DNA from: AB-137-C09 sp964645625
GTDB taxonomy: Bacteria; Pseudomonadota; Zetaproteobacteria; Mariprofundales; Mariprofundaceae
Direction: 5' to 3'
Assembly: GCA_964645625.1 (NCBI GenBank)
Contig: CAZYAI010000008.1
Span: forward strand, 1 to 64,000
DNA length: 64,000 nucleotides
The first letter of the stretch is position 1; each line of letters begins with the position of its first letter. The notes under the pieces are model-generated. The model did not search any database and was not told where the DNA came from. It saw only the letters and a program-made list of their open reading frames with translations. Of this stretch, positions 8,360 through 15,839 are shown in pieces. The translations under genes were made by a program, and so were the position numbers.

Positions 8360-8788
8360 TCAGGGGAAGTCCAGCTCGCTTTCGACTTTGTCGCACGTAT
8401 GATCAAACGAATCCCCACTATTGATGGAGTTGATCATAATTTCTTTAATATCCAAAGCTATTTCACGATTGAACCCAAAGGCTTCAGCAATGGTGAAAAA
8501 CACCGCTCTCTCATCATCATTAATATCGCCGTCAGCAAGTATCATTGATACAATATCCACCAATTGGCAAATTTTTTGGCGCATTTTTTTGGGTACAACA
8601 AACGCTGTTGCATCTGGAGCATCCATAATTACCTTGAGTTCATTTGGGCTTACATTCAGCCGTTCACAAATGATTTTTAGACATGCCTGTTCTTCATCGG
8701 TGATAACGCCATCAGCCATCATAATTGCCACGATGTTTTTAATAGCTGACTTTTTCTCCTTGCTTGAACGCCATTCAAACCATGCCAT
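8360..8788 (-). CDS. TerB-like protein
   Basis: 142 residues, all helical. Two metal-binding-type acidic loops, ADGVITDEE and ADGDINDDE, are the hallmark of the TerB/TerB-like family (tellurite-resistance related, often with unknown cellular role). The start is the ATG at 8788, six bases after an AGGAG site; the ATG at 8794 is too close to that site. No other ter genes are present, so tellurite resistance should not be inferred. It stands alone, flanked by a hairpin downstream. Confidence 0.82.
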   Translation of the reverse strand: MAWFEWRSSKEKKSAIKNIVAIMMADGVITDEEQACLKIICERLNVSPNELKVIMDAPDATAFVVPKKMRQKICQLVDIVSMILADGDINDDERAVFFTIAEAFGFNREIALDIKEIMINSINSGDSFDHTCDKVESELDFP

Positions 8789-9060
8789 AAGCATCTCCTG
8801 TGATGCGTTGATACGACACGCGCCGTATCATCGAGTAGGGGCGACTGGGTCGCCACCATGATCTTTTTCCACCATTAAATGATGAAACGGCGAATGCTAG
8901 CGCAAGGGTAGGGTAGGGCATACCATTATTGTCAAGCGTTTGAATGATATACAGATTCTACTGCTAACAACGCGCCGTTTAGCGGAGTTGTACTTGATGT
9001 AAATCAGGTAACATACATCCTGTTGAGTTTGTGCCTGTTTGCCAGTGTACCCTTTGACTG

Positions 9061-9531
9061 CTACAAACTGGTAGGGCGTGAAATCATCAACCAATACACA
9101 AGCATCATGGCCAAAAAGGCAGGTACCCCTAAGGCACACCATATTTTTTCTAAACGCCAATAGCTTGTTGGCAAGTCATGACCTGAATGGAAGGCATACG
9201 CAGCCATGTCGCGCATTTTTATTTGAATCCAAACCACTGGTAACCAGCACATACCTGCTATGATATAGAGTAATAACGTCAGCCATAGCCATGCTTCTTG
9301 CCACTGATAATCCAATAACAGCACCATAGCCACCCCTGTTAAGGGCTGAATCACGATGGTTGGCGTGGTAAAATACCAGTCTGCACGTACGACCCAACGC
9401 GTAATTATAGCGATGGCATGAATGTCTTTACTGCGGTTCGTGACAAAGAAGTAAAACGCCGAACCAAACCCTGTACCAACCAACACCACGGAGGAAAGAA
9501 TATGCAACCATTTGAGTAAAAAATATTCCAT
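9061..9531 (-). CDS. DUF2269 family integral membrane protein
   Basis: 156 residues with four or five hydrophobic helices, starting EYFLLKWLHILSSVVLVGTG, which is the typical opening of DUF2269. Conserved His10 and a VVRADWYFTTP segment follow. The function is not established. The start ATG overlaps the stop of the upstream SDR-DoxX gene (TAATG). The two are often adjacent in other genomes in my recollection, suggesting a joint membrane role. Confidence 0.85.
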   Translation of the reverse strand: MEYFLLKWLHILSSVVLVGTGFGSAFYFFVTNRSKDIHAIAIITRWVVRADWYFTTPTIVIQPLTGVAMVLLLDYQWQEAWLWLTLLLYIIAGMCWLPVVWIQIKMRDMAAYAFHSGHDLPTSYWRLEKIWCALGVPAFLAMMLVYWLMISRPTSL

Positions 9532-10805
9532 TATTTATCTTCCCACACTGCAATCAATGCCATCAGAGCCAGTAATGGTATGTTTTTCACCACGGGGGTA
9601 AAAGGGTGTAGCAATAATGAAGGGATAAACAATACGATGATCACAGAGTATATAAGCACCACTGCTATTTGTGCATGCCATAAGTAAGGCAAGCGACGGT
9701 TGATGATAATCATGACACCCAGAGTTACATCCAGTAACACAGCGAACCATAAACTTAATGTCGCATAGTTGCCTGATAGCCCTACATCGCTCAATAACGC
9801 CAATGAGGACTGGTAACTGAACAGGGAGACTACACCGCTGTAAATCCATAAAAAAGCCAAGCTGTAGGCAGCTAGAGGTAACAGCCATTGAGATAGCAAC
9901 TGGCAACGAAATATTGCCTTCTTTTCTTTTGGAATAAATGACTCAGCACGATGCAAAGACCTGCCCAGCATCGTTTCAAATAGATGGTGATCACCATGAT
10001 TGCCACGCTGAAGCATTGCCCAAGTATCTGAACATAAAGGGCTATGTGGAAATGTATCGCCAAGGCGCGCTAATCCGCGCATGATGATCGCAGGTATAGG
10101 TAAACACCAAGCACGCCGATGGTAACCCAAGCCCTGACGTAATGTTTGCAGGTATGTTTTGATACTGATCGCTTCAGGACCTGCGGCGATAATAGATTGT
10201 GATTGCCATGTTTGAGCGTTCACTAAGTGGCATAACAAATCAAGCAGGTCATCCAGTAATACAGGTTGAACCATCTGCTTGCCATCAGCAGGCAATAGGT
10301 GGATTGGCAGTGCTGCCCATTGTCTAAACATTGTCGCACTTATACCATCATCGCCGTAAACCAGCGAAGGTTGCACAATTGCCCACTGTAGCGACAAACT
10401 ACGTAAAAAATCATCGGCTACTTTTTTACTACGGTGGTAAGCCGTTTGTGCGTGGTCATCCGCACCTAAAGCGGATAACTGAATCACTCGCGATACTCCT
10501 GCCTGCTGACAAGCAGTAAACAGAGCAATGGGCACTCGACTATGCAGCGTATCAAAGCTCGTGTCTTCACTTTGCCGAATAATGCCCACAGTATTGATGA
10601 CCACATCCATACCACGAACACGCGCTTGCCATAATGCAGCTTGGTGGTCGGTGTTAAAGTCAACCTGAATGGTGTGCAGGTTTGCATGATTTGTACGCAG
10701 TTTTTTATGATGTACACATGCGGTCACTTGATGACCATTTGCTAATAATGCTGTGATAAGGTGCTGACCGATAAAGCCGCTGGATCCAGTAACAAATACT
10801 TTCAT
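9531..10805 (-). CDS. SDR-family oxidoreductase fused to a DoxX-like membrane domain
   Basis: 424 residues. Residues 1-~290 are an atypical/extended short-chain dehydrogenase: the nucleotide-binding motif GSSGFIGQHL near the N-terminus, the segment INTVGIIRQ, and a YHRSKKVAD stretch matching the YxxxK catalytic pair. Residues ~300-424 hold four hydrophobic helices of the DoxX-like type. The natural substrate is unknown. The layout places an NAD(P)-dependent soluble domain on a membrane module, and the gene is coupled to a DUF2269 membrane protein. Confidence 0.82.
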   Translation of the reverse strand: MKVFVTGSSGFIGQHLITALLANGHQVTACVHHKKLRTNHANLHTIQVDFNTDHQAALWQARVRGMDVVINTVGIIRQSEDTSFDTLHSRVPIALFTACQQAGVSRVIQLSALGADDHAQTAYHRSKKVADDFLRSLSLQWAIVQPSLVYGDDGISATMFRQWAALPIHLLPADGKQMVQPVLLDDLLDLLCHLVNAQTWQSQSIIAAGPEAISIKTYLQTLRQGLGYHRRAWCLPIPAIIMRGLARLGDTFPHSPLCSDTWAMLQRGNHGDHHLFETMLGRSLHRAESFIPKEKKAIFRCQLLSQWLLPLAAYSLAFLWIYSGVVSLFSYQSSLALLSDVGLSGNYATLSLWFAVLLDVTLGVMIIINRRLPYLWHAQIAVVLIYSVIIVLFIPSLLLHPFTPVVKNIPLLALMALIAVWEDK

Positions 10806-10892
10806 AATCGGGTCTCTCTAGTAAGCGCGATAGCTGAATTATGGCTGTTTATGATTCAGATGACCATGTTAATGTCATTTTAGCATGCGGTC

Positions 10893-12587
10893 TTATGATG
10901 CTCCCTCATTTTCTTTCTTTTTATCTTCTGCACTCACCATGTGGTATTCATCTTCTGACATCACTTTATTGATGGTAAAAACAGCATAATTGGCACCGAT
11001 GCGACCTTCTGGAAGCATATAGCAAATAATGCGAGCCTGACCGTGACGTTTAATCGATACCGTCATTGGTACAGGTGTCCCTGTCCATTCACCCATCCAT
11101 ACATTCCAGCCTGTTGCTGTTTTCTCCAACAATGCCAGCCACATAGATTCTGCTGCTGAGTTGTTTAACAAGGCAACTTTAGCGGGGAATAGTTTGGATG
11201 GTGCAAACTTAATACCGCATTGTACCACGCCCTGTAGGGAGCTACGATACCAACGCACCATACCAAAGCGTGAAGAATTGGCTGCAAATTTAATCTCCAC
11301 CAAGGAACCAACAGGGAATGCCTTATGACGACCTTCCAAGGAAATGCCATCATCCGATAGATCCATGACCTTCCAGCTTCTAAACGATTCGTAGGGGTCT
11401 TCGATATACAACTCTTCTTTTAACACCAAGGCGATACGCGCAAAGAGGTTGCGCCCCTTGTCTTTCAGAACTTTACGTTCAGGGCGTGGTGTTTTTTTAA
11501 AGGTTCGTAGTAAAGAGGTGCTACATAGGTGAAGTTCTGCAAATACATGCTCCAAATGCAGTCCATCCCCCAGTTTTCCACTGGTATCATTGTCCTTTTT
11601 AGGTTGGTATCTTACCAATTCAATGACGCGATCTAATAACTTTTGACCACGAATAAGAAAAATATTCATGTCATCAATATCAGAAAGATTCGTTGAACGA
11701 CGAGGCTTGAGGTGCGGTTGTTCTAGGCGCGAGATTAACCAAGCTTTGCCTTGAGTGTTTTGCGGCTTTTCACCTGCACGTAAAAATGCTATGTCGGCAT
11801 AGGCGGCAAATTCTGGCAAACGCTTAAATAGTATCTGTTGTTCATCCAAGGTTAAGCGGCAAAGATCCAAACGCCGTAACAGCTCATGCTGAATCATGGC
11901 GTTTTTTAAACGATAAATATCTGTTTTTGCTTTTTTTTGATCCAAAGTACGCGCAATCGTCAACCCTAAGCGAGCCATTTCAAAGCTTTGCCTTACCTCC
12001 AAGGGTGATGGAGGCAAATAATTTGAGCTATCGCGTTGAAGGGCTTGTAGCGATAATTGCACGGCAATGCCTGTAACATAAACCATATCTTGGTATAAAC
12101 TGGGTTTTTTGCGCGCTTTGTCTTTAATCATGACGACACCGATTTTATAGGCGCGCATGACTTGTGACCCCATATCACGTGGCATGACATCCAAATAGTC
12201 TTCCAACATTTTTAAATACTTAATACGGAACGATAAAGGGACAAAAGGGCTGCGATTCAGGCTTTTCAACCATTGTTTGACACGCTCTGCCTGCATATCG
12301 ATCTGCAAATCATCACGGCTCATACGTAAAGTTTCCAAGGACTTCATAATGTCCATAAACTGTACGCGTAACAAATCAATTAAGAGACTTGCTTTTTCTT
12401 CGCTAATATCAGTGGTTGTGAGTTGTAATTGCTGCTCTAGTTCATACGTTGCGGCATCAAGCAGCTCATCACGGCGACGGGTATCCTCTGTTTCAGTTTC
12501 AGGTTCTTCTTCGATTTCATCCTCGCCACCTTCTACTTTTGGTTTTTCTTCTGTATTTAATACCATTACAGATTTTTTATTGCTCAT
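10893..12587 (-). CDS. Large PilZ-like domain protein
   Basis: 564 residues. It has an acidic N-terminal ~40-residue tail, a long helical middle region (~45-380) without a recognised domain, and a PilZ-like beta-barrel near ~400-475 with the motif WKVMDLSDDGISLEG followed by VRWYRSS and QCGIKF. The RxxxR c-di-GMP motif in front of a PilZ barrel is not obvious, so nucleotide binding is uncertain. No signal peptide. It stands alone, with ~90 bp to the SDR gene. Confidence 0.7.
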   Translation of the reverse strand: MSNKKSVMVLNTEEKPKVEGGEDEIEEEPETETEDTRRRDELLDAATYELEQQLQLTTTDISEEKASLLIDLLRVQFMDIMKSLETLRMSRDDLQIDMQAERVKQWLKSLNRSPFVPLSFRIKYLKMLEDYLDVMPRDMGSQVMRAYKIGVVMIKDKARKKPSLYQDMVYVTGIAVQLSLQALQRDSSNYLPPSPLEVRQSFEMARLGLTIARTLDQKKAKTDIYRLKNAMIQHELLRRLDLCRLTLDEQQILFKRLPEFAAYADIAFLRAGEKPQNTQGKAWLISRLEQPHLKPRRSTNLSDIDDMNIFLIRGQKLLDRVIELVRYQPKKDNDTSGKLGDGLHLEHVFAELHLCSTSLLRTFKKTPRPERKVLKDKGRNLFARIALVLKEELYIEDPYESFRSWKVMDLSDDGISLEGRHKAFPVGSLVEIKFAANSSRFGMVRWYRSSLQGVVQCGIKFAPSKLFPAKVALLNNSAAESMWLALLEKTATGWNVWMGEWTGTPVPMTVSIKRHGQARIICYMLPEGRIGANYAVFTINKVMSEDEYHMVSAEDKKKENEGAS

Positions 12588-12939
12588 TGTTTAACACCTT
12601 TGCGACTTTAATTAAAGGATATAAGTATATAAGAATACTATAATAGACCTAAAAGTGGGATTTTAGCACTCTAAGCAAACAAGTAAACTTGTGGCTTGCA
12701 CGCAATATCTTTACCGCTAATCAATAAGCGGCTTTCCGTTTAAGACGGGGCAAAAGCAATATAGATATGCGTGACATCGTAGGTTGGGTTGAGGTACGAA
12801 ACCCAACAAAGGAGCATAAGTTGGGTTTCGTACCTCAACCACAACCTACATGATGGTGTTGTAGTGTACATGCATCCTATCTTAAAAGGGAAGCTCAATA
12901 AGCTTTGCTTGCTATGCGCTATAGCATTTATTGTTCGGG
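12588..12939. other. Gene-free interval holding a miniature element
   Basis: 352 bp between the PilZ-like gene and pyrF. Bases 12730-12894 are a family-2 miniature element (separate entry). The remainder shows no coding potential and no recognisable RNA; it presumably contains the promoter of the PilZ-like gene. Confidence 0.7.
12730..12894. mobile_element. Family-2 miniature inverted-repeat element, copy 1, with 9-bp target duplication
   Basis: 165 bp. The left end GGCTTTCCGTTTAAGACGGG pairs imperfectly with the right end CTTAAAAGGGAAGC. Immediate flanks are the direct repeat TCAATAAGC (12721-12729 and 12895-12903), as expected of a 9-bp target-site duplication. The interior holds a second palindrome, GTTGGGTTGAGGTACGAAAC and its complement around 12788-12840, a motif I know from intergenic repeats in many environmental bacteria. 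No transposase is encoded. Related copies lie at 21125-21482 and 57397-57531. Confidence 0.85.
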
Positions 12940-13623
12940 TTAAACTATCATCTTAATCCTAGCTTGCTCCATCATTGCCACCGCCTCAGCGGCAGCTTGT
13001 GCGGGATGATTTGCTTGCACGATAGGGCGACCAATGACCAAATAGTCAGATCCAGCATTCACGGCATCGGCAGGCGTTGCTACCCGCGCCTGATCTTGTA
13101 CATCCTGACCACCCCAACGAATCCCTGGTGTTACGGTGACAAAATCTTTTCCACATCGCGCTTTTAATGCTGCAACCTCATGCACACTGGATACCACACC
13201 AGCAAGCCCAGCCTGTTGCGCCATGGCTGCTGCCGATAGCACACGCTCTTGGGTATGAGCATCAGGTGTGGTGCTGGTCAACACGGTTACGGCAATTAAC
13301 TGCATCGAAGGGTAATCTGCTGCTGCCTGTGCTGCTGCCTCTAGCATTGCTTGCCCACCACTGGCATGCACGTTGACCATATCGACACCCAAGGCACCCG
13401 CACTATGCACTGCTTCTGCTACGGTGTTGGGAATATCATGAAACTTCAGGTCTAAAAAAATACGGTGGTCGCGTTGCAATGACTCGATTAAACGCGGACC
13501 TTCGGCAACAAACAAACGCAGTCCAACTTTTAACCAACCCACAGAGCCCACTAATTGATCTCTTAAAGCTAAAGCTTGGTCTGCATGAGGAACATCCAAG
13601 GCAACCATAATGCGATTTTTCAT
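12940..13623 (-). CDS. pyrF: Orotidine 5'-phosphate decarboxylase
   Basis: 227 residues. It catalyses the last step of UMP synthesis, decarboxylating OMP in the cytoplasm. The catalytic signature DLKFHDIPNTV is intact, as are the N-terminal VALDVP and the C-terminal phosphate-binding GSDYLVIGRPI. The start is the ATG at 13623, preceded by a GGAG site; longer in-frame starts run into lapB. It lies 13 bp downstream of lapB, the same lapA-lapB-pyrF order as in E. coli. Confidence 0.96.
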   Translation of the reverse strand: MKNRIMVALDVPHADQALALRDQLVGSVGWLKVGLRLFVAEGPRLIESLQRDHRIFLDLKFHDIPNTVAEAVHSAGALGVDMVNVHASGGQAMLEAAAQAAADYPSMQLIAVTVLTSTTPDAHTQERVLSAAAMAQQAGLAGVVSSVHEVAALKARCGKDFVTVTPGIRWGGQDVQDQARVATPADAVNAGSDYLVIGRPIVQANHPAQAAAEAVAMMEQARIKMIV

Positions 13624-13636
13624 ATATTCTCCTGTG

Positions 13637-14767
13637 TTAATCGAGCTCTTGACGAACAGAGCGCAGCGTTCCCCATTGGTGACATTGTGGGCATTGCCAA
13701 CGCAAGGCTTCAATCTGCACACCACAATAATGACATTGATAATGTTTTAAGTGTTTGCGCCATGCTATTGCATTGCCACGCAACTCATCATCAGGCGAAA
13801 ACAAGGCGACCAAGCGCAAGGAGTCTCGCAGGGTTTCTGACTTAAACTGCAAGGTTTCGCGCAGGCTTCGTGCTTGTTCTTGCCCTTGATGCTCTGCAAT
13901 ATATTCAATCCACGTCAACGCTAGGTCTGGTGTACCATGCTGCTGCCAATAGTGTAACAATAGGGGACTATAGGTGTCGCTGTTATGATTTAATAACGCT
14001 GGTAGCAATAAAAACAGCATATCAGGCGTGGCATCAGCCATGACAGCTATATGTTCTACAGTCATGGCTTCATCGTCAGATTGTAAGGCACTCATGACTG
14101 CGACCTGATGCGCATGGATACAGGATGCACTTAAAGCTCGTGCCTCTTGTGCTTGCTTAGCCGCAACCGCTGTGTCGCCAGCTTGTAAGGCTTGTTCTGC
14201 TAACGCGGCCAATAAATAGGCATGATGTTGTTCCTGAACACCATCTAACCGTTCAAGACGCTGTAAAAAATCAATCGCTAAGATCCAATCATCACTTAAC
14301 TCATGAATCCGTAACAATGCTTCTAATGCCACACGGTTATCTGATTGAACATCCAATACCTTATGGTAGTGACGAATAGCCCGATCAATGAGGCCTCCCA
14401 CATGGAAGTCTGTCGCTAAGGCTAATTGCGCCTGAATATACAGTGTGTTTGAGACATGCGGGCGTGCTAAAATATTTTGATGAATACGTACAGCGCGCCC
14501 ATACTCGCCCTTGTTGCGAAACATCTCACCAAGGAACATATAGACTTCTGTCGCTTCCGAACGCAGTTTGGCAACCTTGACCACTTCATCCAATGCTTTA
14601 TCAGGTTGATCAGAAAGTAGATAATTTAAACCGCGCAACAAAGGGCGAACACGGTCATCTTCTACTTGGTCGGGTTGCTTGTCTGTTTCCTCGAGCTTTT
14701 GCCAATACAGGACTGACAGCACCAGCAACAGCGCGAACAGTATGGAAACAAGTAGAGAGGTCATCAT
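13637..14767 (-). CDS. lapB: Lipopolysaccharide assembly protein B (LapB/YciM)
   Basis: About 376 residues from the ATG at 14767. It has an N-terminal membrane anchor (SLLVSILFALLLVLSVLYW), several tetratricopeptide repeats (~30-320) and a C-terminal rubredoxin-type zinc ribbon with two CxxC pairs (CHYCG and CPQCH). LapB sits on the inner membrane and controls LpxC proteolysis by FtsH and thus LPS synthesis. The upstream sequence is a dispersed palindromic repeat that ends GTTAAC just before the start, and no ribosome site is visible. Confidence 0.93.
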   Translation of the reverse strand: MMTSLLVSILFALLLVLSVLYWQKLEETDKQPDQVEDDRVRPLLRGLNYLLSDQPDKALDEVVKVAKLRSEATEVYMFLGEMFRNKGEYGRAVRIHQNILARPHVSNTLYIQAQLALATDFHVGGLIDRAIRHYHKVLDVQSDNRVALEALLRIHELSDDWILAIDFLQRLERLDGVQEQHHAYLLAALAEQALQAGDTAVAAKQAQEARALSASCIHAHQVAVMSALQSDDEAMTVEHIAVMADATPDMLFLLLPALLNHNSDTYSPLLLHYWQQHGTPDLALTWIEYIAEHQGQEQARSLRETLQFKSETLRDSLRLVALFSPDDELRGNAIAWRKHLKHYQCHYCGVQIEALRWQCPQCHQWGTLRSVRQELD

Positions 14768-14770
14768 GTT

Positions 14771-14878
14771 GTTAACGGGTATGGCTTTCTGCCAGCCCTG
14801 TGCCATGAAACATTGTTGCCACAGCGCGTCAAAAAGCCATGCCCGTTCATTGTGTGAATCACATGTACCATGTTAATG
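14771..14878 (+). repeat. Dispersed palindromic repeat, copy B (full length)
   Basis: About 108 bp filling the lapA-lapB gap. It runs GTTAACGGGTATGGC, then GAAACATTGTTGCCACAGCG, then AAAAAGCCATGCCCGTT, then CATTGTGTGAATCACATG. The GGGTATGGC and GCCATGCCC arms are inverted. It lies directly against the lapB start. Confidence 0.8.
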
Positions 14879-14888
14879 GGGCAAAAGA

Positions 14889-15182
14889 TCATAGGTCATC
14901 TTGCAGAGGGATATTTCGTAAGTTATCCAGTTCATCAGCTAATAAGCGGTTTTCTTGCTGTAAACGAGCAATATCTCGTTTATGTTTATAACGCGAAAAA
15001 CTCAAGGCGATCATGCCACCAATAAAGCCCATAAGAAAGGCAATAAAAATAGGTACATACAGCGGCATGGATGCACTTGAAAAGGTGTAAAAAGATACTT
15101 CAACAAGTCGTCCGTTAGAAAAAGAAAAAAGGACTGCCAACGCTGCTAACAGCACAGCAACAAAAGCATTGGTAAGGTTCAT
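14889..15182 (-). CDS. lapA: Lipopolysaccharide assembly protein A (LapA)
   Basis: 97 residues with two membrane helices (NAFVAVLLAALAVLFSFSNG and ~residues 42-62) followed by a cytoplasmic coiled coil, RLQQENRLLADELDNL. This is the LapA/DUF1049 layout. LapA works with LapB at the inner membrane to regulate LPS synthesis. Gene order ihfB-lapA-lapB-pyrF is conserved. Confidence 0.92.
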   Translation of the reverse strand: MNLTNAFVAVLLAALAVLFSFSNGRLVEVSFYTFSSASMPLYVPIFIAFLMGFIGGMIALSFSRYKHKRDIARLQQENRLLADELDNLRNIPLQDDL

Positions 15183-15195
15183 AGCGGCAATAAAC

Positions 15196-15316
15196 GTATC
15201 CGTTCAACCATCTCCTTTTTTTTTCGCCTGCTGCGTTGAAAGTGCTCATTTATCAAAGCGTAAACTGCGCGCTTTCGCCTTGCAGACAAAAAAAACAGGG
15301 GCGGTTGAACGGATAC
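15196..15316. repeat. Long foldback between ihfB and lapA
   Basis: GTATCCGTTCAACC (15196-15209) is matched by its exact complement GGTTGAACGGATAC (15303-15316). Further in, a T9 tract and an A8 tract pair, and GAAAG/CTTTC extend the symmetry, so the whole ~120 bp could form one imperfect hairpin. There is no coding potential. Confidence 0.75.
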
Positions 15317-15335
15317 CAATAAATGCGATAAACGA

Positions 15336-15620
15336 TTAAGCTTGATGGTCCACACGCTCGCGCATTTCCTTACCTGGCTTAAAATGGGGGGTAGATTTAG
15401 GTGGAACTGCTACAGAATCACCTGTTTTAGGGTTTCTTCCCACGCGAGCACGACGCATTTTGGTGGTGAAACTACCGAAACCACGCAACTCTACGCGCTC
15501 ACCAGCCGCCATCGCAGCAATAATAGCTTCAAACACCTCATTAACCACAGCTTCTGCTTCACTGCGTTGAATATGCTCGTACTCCTTGGCAATGAGATCA
15601 ATCAACTCTGATTTAGTCAT
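15336..15620 (-). CDS. ihfB: Integration host factor subunit beta
   Basis: 94 residues. It is a DNA-bending nucleoid protein that acts as a heterodimer with IhfA. It opens MTKSELIDLIA and carries the HU/IHF beta-arm signature GFGSFTTKMRRARVGRNP with the DNA-intercalating Pro in the arm (NPKTG). It lies downstream of rpsA, the classical order. A good AGGGGAG site precedes the ATG. Confidence 0.96.
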   Translation of the reverse strand: MTKSELIDLIAKEYEHIQRSEAEAVVNEVFEAIIAAMAAGERVELRGFGSFTTKMRRARVGRNPKTGDSVAVPPKSTPHFKPGKEMRERVDHQA

Positions 15621-15671
15621 AGCATCTCCCCTGATTCCATCGTATAAGACCTAATGGTTATGATTTTCGAT

Positions 15672-15750
15672 TCCCCTGTGTAGTGAAACATTGTCGCCAC
15701 AAGTGCGTCAAAAGGTCATGCGCGTTTATTGTGTGGGTAACACAGCCACA
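15672..15750 (+). repeat. Dispersed palindromic repeat, copy C (partial)
   Basis: It contains GAAACATTGTCGCCAC, GCGTCAAAAGGTCATGC and TTATTGTGTGGGTAACAC, matching the distal two-thirds of copy B. The GTTAACGGGCATGGC end is missing. It lies in the rpsA-ihfB gap. Confidence 0.7.
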
Positions 15751-15754
15751 CTAA

Positions 15755-15820
15755 GAATCTGACCGCTGTGTAAGTAGGGATAAAAAATAATTCCGCGTAC
15801 CTACTTATGCGGTCAGATTC
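15755..15820. terminator. Large hairpin downstream of rpsA
   Basis: The outer stem GAATCTGACCGC (15755-15766) pairs perfectly with GCGGTCAGATTC (15809-15820). The inner stem TAAGTAGG (15771-15778) pairs with CCTACTTA (15800-15807). It stands 19 bp past the rpsA stop and could end or process the rpsA transcript before ihfB. No T-run follows, so a mobile or structural origin is equally possible. Confidence 0.55.
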
Positions 15821-15839
15821 GTATCAAACAAGCGTGAAC

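Noticed and set aside
8360..8788. Tellurite resistance determinant
   Set aside because: Only a TerB-like fold is present; terC, terD and other ter genes are missing.
13624..13725. N-terminal extension of PyrF
   Set aside because: It overlaps lapB and lacks similarity to PyrF; the ATG at 13623 has a ribosome site.
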